Positions 10,583 to 22,780 of a stretch of DNA of 64,000 nt are shown in pieces. This stretch comes from Liquidambar formosana (lineage: Eukaryota > Streptophyta > Magnoliopsida > Saxifragales > Altingiaceae): assembly GCA_039720395.1 (NCBI GenBank), contig CM077831.1, positions 13,483,803 to 13,547,802 of the forward strand, read 5' to 3'. A program made the position numbers and the translations under genes. The notes beneath the pieces are model-generated. The model saw only the letters and a program-made list of their open reading frames with translations, was not told the DNA's origin and did no database searches. The stretch's first letter is position 1, and the number at the start of each line of letters is the position of its first letter.

Positions 10583-13193
10583 CTCAGCCAAACAATGTAC
10601 TCCTAGACATCTCAAGTTTACTTTCTCTTGGCACCTTGTGTTTTTGGATATGCGATAGAGAGTGGCTTGACAGTGATTACATCATTCTCTTTTGGAGTAG
10701 TCGTTTGCCTTCCCAGTTTGGATTCCATGATCGGTCACCGTCGAAAATGATTTCTTGGATGATGTCCCTTCTGAAGCTTTGAACTTCTTCTAGAGTCATG
10801 GTCTCTGTAATATTCAGTTCGTAGGAGTAATCAAGAATGAGGTTGCATACAATGATTCCACAGTCGAGTCTACAAAAAAGAATGATACAATAAGCAGCGT
10901 TGATACATATTTGTTTGTAAAGTTGTTGACAGTGTCACAATATTGTTGCATGATATGAAAAATGAAAAGAAAATGTGGGCATTGTAAATATAGTGTCTAG
11001 TAGTCCCATTATCCAAGTGTATTATGTGTAAAGTGTAAAAAAGAATTCAACATTGTATCGTTATATTAGTAGCAATATGAAGCAAACAAAATAGTACTAA
11101 AATACTCACGAGTATTCGCTTTGTTGGGGTGCATTTTCTACAGATTCAACTTCAATTTGCTAACCTTGATTGTCTTGTAGCCCCATTTGGTGCACGTACT
11201 TCGCCTAACAATAGTTGTATTATATTAATATGGTAATTAATAAGATTGTTTTTTAAAGTAATTTTTTGGTTATGTGAATGTTATTACCACTTTTTTTGCT
11301 TTGTTGTAGTGGTTGTCTTCAATTACTTCCTGTAGGCGCATGGAATTGTGATGTCTCCATGTTCCGCTTTGCGTGTCATGCACAAGCAAAGTCCAGTGGT
11401 TTTCAGCTCCACCAGGTCCAGCAGCTGTAATGAGGGGATAGAGGTGGTATCTGCTACTGGAGATGGCTGCTTCAATAACTTTATCATCAAACCACTTAGA
11501 TTTCAATTGAGCATCGGGCTATCAAAATAGATCTGCAATGTATAAACACGTACTTAGTACACACAGATTTAAGTATAATATGTTGTTTCCAAGTGTGTTT
11601 TTGTGCCATGATTACTATGCTTGAGGTTGGGATGTAGCATGTGAACATTTTATATTTTGTGTCAGATGTGATAATGTCTCCAAATGCATCAATGACCTGC
11701 AAATTAGTAAGTCAAATGAAGCATTATATTCAACGTGGACATTAGCAATGTTTCCTATTGAATAAAGTAACTGTCAGCAATGCAGTGGTGTTGTCTAGTA
11801 ATAGTAAAATATTGATGCTAAAATACACGTAACACAGTAAAGTGGTGCTGTTAGCATAAAATACGTTAGCAACAGTATAGTGGTGCTGTTAGTAGAAAAT
11901 ACAATAAGAACAGTATAGTGGTGCTATTAAACTAAACACACAAAAGCAAATTGTTTCGATTAAAAATACATTCACAAGAGTAATGTGATATTTTCACTGC
12001 AAAAATCGACTAGCAAAACCAAAGTGTTACATTATGCTTACATTGCCGCTTGTGTCGCCTTCAATGAGTAGTTTCCTGATGTCCTTTAGTTGGATAATGT
12101 TGGAACCACTTGATGAACACCAAATTGTTGCACTGCATGTATGAAAAAAAATTAGTACTATCATATTGTGGTCAGTAGAGTATATGACTTGTGTTAAAAG
12201 ATATTGAGTAAAATATTACTTGGAGAATTCTTTTTGAAACATTTGTTTAACTCTTTGCCTTTCTTTATTAGTCAGCAACTTTGATATAGGATTCCGAGTG
12301 GGGAATGTGAGTGGTATACCATCTGCATGGGATGGTATTTTGTCAATAAAGTCATCCACATCAATGGTTTCTTCATCGCCAAGCTCCTCTCTCATTTTTT
12401 TGTCTTCTTTAGTGGTTGCTTTTTTAACCCCCTTCCCCTTTCTGCTTGTCTTATACGTGTACTCAGGTTTCTTACTATCTTTTCGTGTCCCTTGTTTGGA
12501 CTTCACATGTTTAGCAAGAGACGATAGAGTTGGTTGTTTTTTGGGCGCACGAGATGTTTTTTTCATCGCCTTTAAATTTTGGGCTACCTTTTCAAATGCT
12601 TGGGTGGTGTTGTGTACATTAAACTCCATAGTGTCTTCCCCTAAATCATCCTTCAAAATAGCAAAGTGATAATGTTATAGTAAGAAAACTATATCGAATA
12701 GTAAATTGGTGATGTGATAGCAAAAACATTATAGCAATAGTACAATAGTGCTGTTACATCACAAAAAAAAAAAAAAAAAAACTACCAACAGTATAAAAAA
12801 CTAGTTTAACCATTAGCAACATTAAAGTGAAATGTTTATGCCTTTTTGTCTTGCAACTACTCTAAAGCTGCTTCATATTTCTTTTGGATCTCTTGCAGCT
12901 GCGTTTCTAGCTTTGAATTCAACAACTGTAGGTTTTCTATTTGTTTATCTTTTGCAGCCCCTTCATTTTGCAATTCATTAACTTTTGTTTTGAGTTGTGC
13001 CAGCAACTCATTTGTATGAACATCCCCTGTCTTTATTGGGTCTTCCTCTTTTTTAAGCTCTTCATCCCCAACTTCTCCATCTTTTTCATCAACAGTAGCA
13101 TTACTTTCATGTCCACTTGCTGCTTTTTTGTCACTTGGGTTGTTTTGACCGTCCTCCTCATCAACATCTTCTTCTTCTTCATCTTTTTCATCA
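10583..13193 (-). pseudogene. Ulp1-like C48 protease, second (mirror) copy
   Basis: This copy keeps upstream exons absent from the other. About 13193-12857 encodes an acidic Glu/Asp-rich segment and then a coiled coil (KTKVNELQNEG...). 12656-12216 encodes a Lys-rich, probably nuclear, segment. Smaller exons near 12134-12043 and 11698 follow (VIDAFGDIITSDTKY). The protease exon at about 11530-11270 has one C fewer in the run after GATAGC than the other copy, which shifts the frame. The next exon has a TAG where the other copy has CAG (near 11150). The stop after the coiled coil at 12857 also lacks a clear splice fix. The 5' end is cut at 13193 by E2's LTR. Confidence 0.7.
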
Positions 13194-15996
13194 GGGAAGG
13201 TTCTGGGCAAAGCCCATAGGCACCCACATCGCCCGAGTTGGTCTCTTAATTTAATTGGGCTAACTTAATATCTTTTCCACTCAAATATCATCATATATCA
13301 TCACAAGGCAGCATGCATATCATATATTTCATCCAATCATCTCATGCACAATCACTCAATTAAATCAAAACAAAAAGAAAAGAAAAGAAAATGAAAAGCC
13401 TAGGATACTTGGATCCTAGAACGGACTTGAGCCTCACGAAGAGCGCCTACGTACCATGCAGCGAAATACATGGATCAAAGTCCACGTAGTTCGAAAAGAA
13501 TAGGGTTACAACCTAATATAAACCTATGGTAAAAACCCTAGGTTTCCTTATTTGAAGATATATTGATTTAATCCAAAACTGAAAACTTCCACAAGAGGAA
13601 AACTTTGATAAAAACCAGAATTTATTATTGAAGGAAACCCTTGATAATTACCATAAGCTTGTATTAAGAAGTAACCCTAGGAGGGAGAAGAGAAAAGAAA
13701 GAAAAAGAAAGGTGAATTGGGGCACCTTCAAACCCTACTTACCTGAGCGCACAAGCTCCTAGCATTAGCCATTTCAGACCATAGCAGCCCTATTTGCAAT
13801 AGGACAAGCATTGTACCTGTTTGCACCCTTACAAGTGCACAAAATCATGCAAAGAAAGCAATATGCAAATCTGGATAGAACCTTGACAAGGCCTAAAATC
13901 ATCCATTAATCATGCAAACAACAAGAATAATGAATAACTAAGGACTCTAACTCAACCCTACATGCAATGACTCGACTAACATGCATAAAAACCTATGAAA
14001 GACACACTAACAAGTATGGGAGACTCCAATAACATCAATAAACATGATAACAAAGCATATTCTAACCAAAAAGATGTCATTTTATGTAAAATATGAAAAC
14101 AGGCCTCCCTACGGCGAGCTTTCTTAAGCGAAACTATCCTAAGATAATTTCACGTAAGAAAGTCGTTATGGGGAGGTGCAATCAGCATATCCTACGTAAA
14201 ATATATACCCTAGAACACAACAGAAGTGATTTCATGCTTAAACACATCACAGAAGACTCTCATACAAAACCTCACTCAACGAAAAGGATAATTATCCTTA
14301 GAAAAGGATAATATCTCCAAAAAACCTATAAAACATACTATATGAATGCAAACCTAGCATGATTCAACTATATGCAGCATATATAGAATGACTATGATGA
14401 GCAACAACTCAAAAAGCTAAGCTAAGCATACTGTATAAGACCTACGCGATTTCAGGGTTATCGAAACCCTAATTTCACAACTATGCATTAAAACCTATGA
14501 AACGACTCTAAGACATGCTCAAATTATCATGAATATCATTCATATAGCATATATTGACTAACAAGATCATCCACACATGATAATAATCACAGCAACCTAA
14601 ACATGTGAACTATGCATGATTTAAGAAGATAGAACGAATAAGGCTATCAAATCCTTGGTAAACTAGGGATTATCAAGCATATAAAGCCATGAACTATCCT
14701 AAAATCATTCATATAACATCACATAGACATTGAATTCCATCCATAAGAAGAACAATTGCATGCACCATAACTATCTTAGAAGAAGAAGAAGAAGAAGAAG
14801 GAGAATAAGGAGAAGCAGAAATTCATGTTCAGCATTAAAGAGACATGCTTACCTCTTGTAGACTCTTCCTTGTCTTCAATCCTCTTGTTTCCTTACTTGC
14901 TTGGGGTTGAAGAGCCTCTTCTTGAAGTCCTTCTAGCTCTCCAAACTCGTAGCTCCCTCTCTCTCTAAGTGTAAAGTGCAATTAACCCCCCTCCTATGTG
15001 CTGAATATCATGTCCTTTATATAGAGAACTGACCCCCTAAACCAATGGCTAGGATTAATTCACTAAATAATGATCCTAGGGCTATTAGAGACTCTCTTGG
15101 TGCTCAAACAACTCAAACCTACACACTCCTAAGCTCAGACAAGTTGTTTTGGCGGAGGAAACCGTCAAAAGAGGGAAGATAGAGTCAGAGTTTGACTTAA
15201 AGAAGGATTCTTTGGGTGACCAACTTGCCCTGGACGGTTAGCCGTCTGGGCTTGGACGGCTGACCGTCCAGCCCCGGACGGTTACCCGAGGGTCCTCTAT
15301 TTCCGCTTCGGTTTTGACTTCTACTTGCTTCAGAAGTCCTAAAATCTTCAAATTAAGTCCGATTTTGACGAAATAAAAGCCAAAACGACCGTGTTTCGAA
15401 GGGGAACACATTTTTAGGCATTCTAGGACAAAAATCCTCAACCATGGGTGCATGGTTAGGTTTTACAAAGGTGGTTAACTATGGTGCTTCACCGTCGCTA
15501 AGCTGGGTTTGTACACAAGGTCGAACCGAATGCTTTCCCAATCGAAAATTGATCTTTCTAAACATGTTTAGGACATAAATAAAGCCCAATTGAAGTTAAT
15601 TGAGAGAAAATTGATTGGGTCTTATGAGTCAATTTGAACAAACCAAGAAAGGGTCTTTTAGCCAACCCGAACCATTACGAGCCGAATTGATCTTAAACCA
15701 TTAATTCATGAAATTGAACCTATATATAGACTCTATATAACCATATGAGCTTGAGGGAATGACTCGGGATTCATTCCAAAGTCAAATGGAAAATATACGG
15801 CTTAAAAGACGATTATGCCCTTAAAGTCGCAAAAGTTCTTATTGACTATCGAGATGAACTCCAAATCACTTCAAAATTCATACACATGATATTTAACGCC
15901 ATAGAAACTCAATGCAAAAGACTAGACTCAAAAAGGACTCAAAATCCTACATAAAATGATATGTCCTAGCTAAGGTGACAAAAATGGGGTGTGACA
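13194..15996 (-). mobile_element. 3' LTR of E2, missing its last ~200 bp
   Basis: On the minus strand it starts TGTCACACCCC at 15996. It carries the GC palindrome (15212-15290), a TATATAAAGG box (15014-15023), the CTACGT...ACGTAG stem (13447-13489) and most of the CGATGTGGG stem-loop (13194-13231). It stops inside that stem where the Ulp1-like gene begins, and the usual GGCGACTCC...TTCACA terminus is absent. No target duplication can be identified. It closely resembles the solo LTR at 7315-9959. Confidence 0.85.
15212..15290. promoter_or_regulatory. GC-rich palindrome in E2's 3' LTR
   Basis: It contains GACGGTTAGCCGTC and GACGGCTGACCGTC cores between GGGTGACC and GGTTACCC outer arms. It lies on the upstream side of the LTR TATA box (minus strand), as in the solo LTR. 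Confidence 0.75.
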
Positions 15997-16440
15997 GAAG
16001 CCCCTCATTGGTGAACAAGTTTCACTTGCGAGCCAATGATCAAAGAACAACCCATTTTTGTTTGATGGATTAATCTCATTAATACCAACAAACTCAAATG
16101 GAACCAAAAGGATAGACTTCGTCATATCCAAGCATGCGACGATTTCATCGAAGCAAATAATTGATTGCATGCCAACATTCGTTGGTGCGCTCATGCAAAC
16201 GCCCTTACCCTGCACTAATTGCATTAGTGATATAACAACACATTTTATTTGATGGATTAATCTCATTAATACCAACAAACTCAAAGGGAACCAACAGGAT
16301 AGACTTCGTCATATCCAAGCATGCGACGATTTCATCGAAGCAAATAATTGAATGCATTTCTATGCATGCCAACTTCATTGGTGCGCTCATGCAAATGCCT
16401 TTACCATGCACTAATTGCATTAGTGATATCCACATGGTCT
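15997..16440 (-). repeat. Polypurine tract side and ~187-bp direct repeat
   Basis: Just before the LTR terminus, the minus strand reads AATGAGGGGCTTC, the likely polypurine tract. The same sequence adjoins E1's 3' LTR at 24478. From about 16061 a segment containing TTTGATGGATTAATCTC recurs at about 16248, a spacing of 187 bp, giving two diverged copies. It is non-coding. Confidence 0.65.
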
Positions 16441-16589
16441 TCTCATGATGCAAAGCTAGTTGCACTAGTGCATCACAAGGTATCCTACCAATTTCATTGG
16501 CATTCTCAAAATGAGTTATTTCATAACTCATAAATCATCATTTTATGTGAATTATCGGTGAATTGAATGTCCATCAATTCAAAACCAAG

Positions 16590-17262
16590 GGCATTTCATG
16601 CCAGTCTCACTGGGGATAACAAATGTGGTGAGTTATTTCATAACTCATGACTCATCAAATTATGATTTCATGCCACTTTCAGTGGAAACAACAAAGATAT
16701 GGAGTTATTGCATAACTCATGCATCATTTCATGTGAAATTGTGCCACTTTCTGTGGAAACAACAAAGACAGGGAGTTATTTCATAACTCATGAATCGTCA
16801 TTTCATGTGAAATTGTGCCACTTTCTGTGGAAGTAACAAAGATGGGGAGTTATTGCATAACTCATGAATCGTCATTCCATGTGAAATTGTGCTACTTTCT
16901 GTGGAAGTAACAAAGATGGGGAGTTATTGCATAACTCATGAATCGTCATTCCATGTGAAATTGTGCCACTTTCTGTGGAAGTAACAAAGATGGGGAGTTA
17001 TTGCATAACTCATGAATCGTCATTTCATGTGAAATTGTGCTCCTTTCTGTGGAAGTAACAAAGATGGGGAGTTATTGCATAACTCATGAATCGTCATTTC
17101 ATGTGAAATTGTGCTCCTTTCTGTGGAAGTAACAAAGATGGGGAGTTATTGCATAACTCATGAATCGTCATTTCATGTGAAATTGTGCCACTTTCTGTGG
17201 AAATAACAAAGATGGGGAGTTATTGCATAACTCATGAATCGTCATGTCATGTGAAATTGTCT
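16590..17262. repeat. 74-bp tandem repeats (about nine copies) in E2
   Basis: Units contain GGGGAGTTATTGCATAACTC and CTTTCTGTGGAAGTAAC; anchors at 16844 and 16918 give a 74-bp period. The first copies are more diverged than the middle ones. Each unit has the short palindrome GAGTTATTGCATAACTC. The array lies between the 3' LTR and the antisense genes, where Tat/Ogre elements are known to carry variable tandem repeats that can seed satellites. Confidence 0.85.
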
Positions 17263-17892
17263 TTATCACATGAAATGATAATGTATTGAGAGTCATTCAA
17301 CTCAAAATCAAGTTCATTACTTATCATTTCATGTGAAATTATCTTTAACACATGAAATGACATTGAATTGAGAGTTAATTGATTGAAAATCAAGCTTATT
17401 TCATGTCATTTCATGTGAAATTATCTTTATCACATGATACAATATTGATTTTGAAAGTCAATTGATTAAAAAACAAAGTGCATTTCATGCCCTCTTCACA
17501 AAGATAGCAAGTTACTTCGTAACTAGCATAGCTTATGAATCATCATTTCATGTGAAGTTATCTTTATCACACGATTAGCAAGTCATTTCATGTGAAATTG
17601 TTCTTATCACATGATATGATATCACTATCATCTCCTAGAGAATTGAATTCCAAGACTTGAAAGTCAATCAATTCAACACTAAGCTCATTTCATGAGAAAG
17701 CCATTTATCATGGCCATTGCAACTCCTTGTTATACGGGCGAATACAATCACCCAAGATTCAAAAATTTCATTGAAACTTGATAAACTTGAGGGATATATT
17801 CATCCCATAACTCAAGGATTGCACAAGAAGTCGATTTGGAGAAGTTTAGAGGTCGCAAGCGCGCGAGACGGGGCAAACGGGCAAAGCGGGCT
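17263..17892. repeat. Diverged short repeats upstream of the mobile-domain gene
   Basis: TTTCATGTGAAATTATC / TTATCACATGA motifs recur irregularly. They look like degenerate relatives of part of the 74-bp unit. No gene is visible. From about 17850 the sequence becomes GC-richer (GGGCAAACGGGCAAAGCGGG) and leads into the palindrome at 17893. Confidence 0.5.
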
Positions 17893-18006
17893 AGGGTGAC
17901 CATCTGCCCTCAGATGGTCAACCGTCCAGGGCAAGACGGCTGACCGTCCAGGGTGGGACGGTTACCCGAGCCCACCATTGAAAAATTTATGGGTTTTTAA
18001 ACCCAT
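17893..18006 (+). promoter_or_regulatory. Presumed promoter of E2's mobile-domain gene: GC palindrome plus A/T palindrome
   Basis: The GC palindrome spans 17893-17970. A perfect inverted repeat, ATGGGTTTTTAAACCCAT, lies at 17989-18006 and includes a TATA-like TTTAAA. E1's gene has the same arrangement with a paired change (AGGGTTTTTAAACCCT at 26024-26039). A pyrimidine-rich GAGAGTTTCTCTCTC segment follows at about 18048 in both. The start codon is 250 bp downstream. The promoter role is inferred from position. Confidence 0.55.
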
Positions 18007-18255
18007 GTCTTGCACACTCATTCTCACATTCTCCCATTCGAAAATTAGAGAGTTTCTCTCTCTAAACTCACATCTTATCTTCTCCTTCTCTCATTCTCTC
18101 ATTCCTATTTCAAAAACATTCAATCCAAACATCAAATGCACATCAAACAACAACAAATCAAGCCCATTTAGCAATCAAAACAACCAATTCACATCATCTT
18201 GTGAAATCAAACCAAATCAAACCCATTTTTCACAAACCCAACTCCATCATCAAGG

Positions 18256-20914
18256 ATGTCATCAAGCAAGGACTCTAGCACCAAGTATCCATTCTATGGG
18301 GTCAAAAGTACATACAAGGAACCACTCTATGATGCTCCACAAGCTAGGGTGTTGCTTGAACCCGACAAGCATCTCTCATTCATCCATTCCCAACAAGAAG
18401 TAAGTTTACCCAACTTAACACTTTTCTTTTGAATCTTTCGATTCTTTTGGTGAAATTGCATTCCCTTCTACTTCTTTTGAATACCCCTTGGGTTGTTGAG
18501 TGATATCCCTTGATTTGGCAAGGATTGAACACACAAATTCTTTTCATTTGAAAGCTTGAAAAATGGCACCCGCCAAGTGTTCGATAAAATTCCCAAGTGA
18601 AATAAAGATGTTCAATCTTCACCAAATCAATGTATATCAACAAGTAAACCCTCAAGTGAGTAATATGCTATGATTTAGCAAGGATTGACCATACAAAATT
18701 CTTTTGTTTCGAGGCTTGGGAGGTGTCACCCACCAAGTGTTCGATAAAATGCCCAAGTGATAAAAAAGTGTTCAATCCTTGCCAAACTAAGGCACATGAA
18801 CAAGTAAACTCATAAACATCCATTAGCAATTCATTTCATGAATAAAAACAAACTTTTGACATCTTTTAGAAAACAATTTGAAACCAATTGCTAGTTTAAG
18901 CTTATTATTTCCATGTTCTTTCAACTAACTCTCAAGGTATTTTCAATGGCTATAACCCAACTTTCAAGACATGCGCACTCGGTCCTCTGTCAAAGGACTC
19001 ATTGAATGGTGGCGGAACATGGAAAACTTCCAACCCATTACCAAGGGCTATGTCGAAAAGGCTGGTTTTGGTCTATTCCTAGACTCTTTGTGGAATGACC
19101 AATGTGATAGGCAAGCCTTGCTAGCCTTCTCTGAGCTATGGTGGGACACCACCAATACATTCCACTTTGGCTTTGGGGAGATGACACTAACCCCCAAGGA
19201 CTTCACCATGATCACGGGCTTGAGCATTAAAGGCAAAAGCTTGGAGTTCTATGAGGAGGCTCACACGGATGAGGATTATCTCCTAGCTTACCTTGGGATG
19301 GAAGTTGAGGTAATCAAGAAAGTAGTGCGACGCACTTGGCTTTTCAACAAGTTTGCCAAACAAAGGGAGAGCGAGGGTGCGAGCCCTGATTGTATTACAA
19401 GGGCATTCCTTCTGTACATGATCTCATGCATATTCTTTGCCGGGACAGGCGACCTAGCCCCTTTGGGTCTTCTTGCAAGCATGGAAGATGTTGACAAGAT
19501 TAGGAAATTCAACTGGGGAGGGGCTGCTCTAGCCACCATGTATCGCACAATGTGTGACATGTCACGTAGTGTGACCAAGGACTTCGGTGGGATGCCCTTT
19601 GTTTGGGAGGTAATGCTACTTCCCTTTTGTTTCTTTTTTGTCTTATATTATCTTTTCTTTTTGACTATTTTCTCAACTTTTGACAGGTTTGGTGCTATGA
19701 GTACCTCAACCTATGTCGCCCATCCCTTGCTGAGGAAACCATTGAATGGCCTACCCTCAAGAATTACTCCCCTAGTTATGTGTCCATCCGGGCGGCGAAT
19801 CGTCATGATTACGCCTTTGCTAGAGCTCAACTAGCAAGCCTCGCTGCTGATATGGTGAAATTCTTTCCCCATTCTTTTCCTTTTCTTTTTTACTCCCAAT
19901 TTCTCATTTTGGACTTTTGGACAGATTGAATGGAATCCATGGAAGATATGGGTACCAATGCTACCCAAGCGATGCATTCCTAGCCTGATGCTGACTGGAA
20001 AGAGGGTGCTCTTGGAAGGCCCCGTGGGTAGGTACTGGTACCTAGGGGAGCGTGTCTTACGACAGGTCATGGGTGATGTGAATGCCGCCATGGCTCCAAT
20101 GCCTCCACCACTTAACATGAGGCATGCTAACTTAATGGAGGGAGAGGAGTTGTGGGATGCCTTGAGAGGCTAGGATGTGGAGGAGTTCACTTCTCCTGAC
20201 ATTGCATATGACACTTTCTGTCTCCAATATTTGATGAGGCCCAGGGTGACAGGCCTTCCTCCTCAGGGGGTAAGTCTTTAACATTCTCCTAGCCTTTTCT
20301 TTTGATAGAGACTCTATTTAATAGGTGAACACTTGTAGGGTCGACGAGCACGAGGGCATAGCTCGACAGTGGGCTCAGGAGTGGTTCCTGGCTCTGAGGA
20401 TGATGAGATGGAGGGGGATAGGTCACTACCCTTACCTCAGCCTAATTGGTTCATTGATTTGTGCAGTGGGTCGGACTTTGTCAAGACCGCCATCACCCAT
20501 CCTGCCTTTGATGAATCCCCTAGGATCGACCCAAATCGAGAACAGGTGAGTTCTCTTTATGGGTATTTCTTTCTTTCTTTGAACATTACCTTCAATTTTA
20601 CCCTTATTGATTATCCTAGGTGCCTGCGGCATATGCCCAAGAGTTCATCGACCTTAGTGAGGGCTTGAGGCATGACCTTGTGAGGATGAGCGTAGCCAAA
20701 TCTATGGCGGAAGCTCGTTTGGGTGTCATGGTAAGTGTTCAACCTATTCAAAGTTCCCATATGTGGTTTTCAACCAACCTTATTCTCATACTTAGCCTCT
20801 TTGCAATGGATTCTGTATATGCAGCCACCACCAGCAATGCGCCCTCCTAGAGCACCTCGTGGGGGTCGTGATGGAGCTGGGCCGAGCCGCAAAAGAAGCT
20901 CTGGAAACCGTTGA
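18256..20914 (+). pseudogene. Plant-mobile-domain (PMD) gene of E2, antisense to gag-pol, broken
   Basis: Seven exons match E1's gene one for one: 18256-18399, 18956-19609, 19687-19854, 19925-20269, 20339-20545, 20620-20730 and 20825-20914. The second exon has the PMD core (ELWWDTTNTFHFGFGEMTL, then FTMITGLSIKGK). The last exon is Arg/Pro/Gly-rich and ends in SRKRSSGNR, a likely nuclear signal. Two lesions are visible: the acceptor of intron 1 reads AA instead of AG at 18954-18955, and exon 4 has TAG at 20171-20173 where E1 has TGG. Read through, it would be 572 residues. PMD proteins occur in host genes (the MAIN family) and in transposons; their function in elements is unknown. Confidence 0.8.
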
Positions 20915-21193
20915 GTTCATTTACTTTCTTGTTGGGCTTGTAGAAACAATGAGATAATGGCTATCTTTTTCATTTCATGCTTGTGTTTTGTAATTGCCAC
21001 CTAAAACCAGCTCTCTTATCCCTTGCTATGGATACTTGTTGTGCTTGTTTGAATCTATCATGGTGATGTTATGATGCTTTTCTCATGAAAATTTGAGTCA
21101 ATGTGAGTTCATAGGAGTGAAAATGGCCTAAAAAGGCCACCCGAACGCGAAAATAGGCAAAACCGGGCGAAACAAGGCAAAACAAGGCGGGGG
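20915..21193. other. Tail of the E2 mobile-domain gene and approach to the next promoter
   Basis: This holds the 3' untranslated side of the antisense gene, with no coding sign, followed by a GC-richer lead (GGCAAAACCGGGCGAAAC) that resembles the lead into the other palindromes, for example 29161-29214. Confidence 0.5.
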
Positions 21194-21275
21194 CCTCGGG
21201 TGACCATCTGGCCCCGGACGGTTAGCCGTCTGGGCCTAGACGGCTGACCGTCCAGCCCCGAACGGTTACCCGAGG
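21194..21275. promoter_or_regulatory. GC-rich palindrome upstream of E2's DUF7745 promoter
   Basis: The outer arms are CCTCGGGTGACC and GGTTACCCGAGG; the inner cores are GACGGTTAGCCGTC and GACGGCTGACCGTC. It is followed by TTTTGACGGTTCTAC (21310-21324), a motif that also follows the palindrome in the solo LTR (about 8120), and then by the TATA box at 21362. Confidence 0.75.
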
Positions 21276-21361
21276 TCGACGCGCTTTTTCGCGATTTTTC
21301 AGGAATTTTGCGATTTTGACGGTTCTACTCCCTTTAGGACTCGAATTTGTGACCCTTTCCC

Positions 21362-21368
21362 TATAAAA
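21362..21368 (+). promoter_or_regulatory. TATA box of E2's DUF7745 gene, now cut off from it
   Basis: TATAAAA stands in the same context as the TATA box at 29382 in E1 (CCTATAAAA-CACAT). In E1 the start codon follows 50 bp later. Here E1 itself is inserted 7 bp downstream of the box (target duplication 21375-21379), so the matching start codon is at 52972. Confidence 0.7.
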
Positions 21369-22780
21369 ACACATGAGGGTGTGAACCCCGGAAATTGGGC
21401 CCATGAGGGATTGGCGAAAAGATTCGGTTTGGTTTGAAAAAAGGAAAAGGAGTCGCCACCTTATTTTTTAAAGGAAACAAGGAAAACCCTAAAAAACAGT
21501 TTTGTTTTAGGAAAACAAAATAATGACTCCACGTTTAAAAATGGTAAGGCAAATGATTTTTTGGAAACCAGAGAAATCGGGGATTTGGAGGCTAAGTTAC
21601 GATATGGGAAGGTTCTAGGCAAAGCCTATAGGCACCCATATCGCCCTAAACAGTCTCTTAATTTAATTGGGCTAAATCAAAGTCTTAATCACACACAAAT
21701 CAACAGTTATCATCACAAGACAGCATGCATATCATTCATTCATTCATCCATATAATCAAGTAGATCAAAGAAAAACAGAAAAAAGAAAGAGGGGGAGGAG
21801 AAAACCTAGGATACTTAGTATCCTAGGGCGGACTTGAACCTCACGAAGAGCGCCTACGTACCATGTATGGAAATACATGGATCAAAGTCCACGTAGTTCG
21901 AAAGGGAATAGGGTTATAACCTAATCAAGGCCTATGGTAAACCCTAAGTTTCCTTTCAAGTAAAACATGGTAAGTTTCCAAAATAAATGATTCTTAAAAG
22001 ATTTTTGGTAAATATGGAATTCGATAAAGATGGAAACTTTGATTTGAAAAGTATTTGTTATTGAAAGGAAACTATAAGGATTGCCATGTTCCCCTATTAG
22101 GAAATAACCCTAGGGGGGAGAAAGGGAAAGTTTCAAAGGAAGGAAAGAAGGGTGAATTGGGGCACCCTCATACCCTACTTACCTTAAGCGAAAGCAACCT
22201 GTCAAAGTAACCACCCTATTGCATAGGGTAATTACCTTATTTGTAAGATTTCACCTTACAATAGCCAAAATAACCACCCCACATTGGTGGGGTAGTTGCA
22301 CCTGTTGTACCTGTCAAAGCACCTGCAATTTCCATGCAAAGAACACCAAAAATACCAACCAACTAGGCTAGATTCCAAATCAAGCCATTATCATGCTTAA
22401 ACATAAGCAAACACATGCTCAAAATATCATATCAAGGACAAATAACAGATCTGGACAGAATTGAAATAAGGCTTAAAATCAACCACAAGTCATGCAACAA
22501 CATGAATCATGAGCTAACTAAAACCCTAATTCAACCCTACATGCAATGACATGCAAAAAACCCTAAAATCAACTATATGAATGCTAGAAATATCATAGTT
22601 ACCTAATATGGAACACATATGCAGCAACTATGAAGAAAAAAACAGAGAAAATCCCTAACCAAACATGCTATATGCAATCAAACCCACACAAGGATGATAA
22701 AAACCCTAGAATCACAATGGTGCATAAAATCACATGAAATAACCTTCTAACATACTAGTCAGCCCATGAATATGATCCTA

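Larger units (their letters stand above)
6838..11592. repeat. Arm 2 of the MULE inverted duplication, split by a solo LTR
   Basis: The arm consists of 6838-7314 and 9966-11592, the reverse complement of 1595-3702. The 2,645-bp LTR at 7315-9959 was inserted after the duplication, because arm 1 keeps the intact target site. To its right, 11593-13193 continues the Ulp1-like gene without a partner in arm 1. Confidence 0.85.

Noticed and set aside
12298..12669. Plus-strand frame of 123 codons
   Set aside because: It is the shadow of the Lys-rich Ulp1-like exon on the minus strand, which has the meaningful composition and a homologous context.
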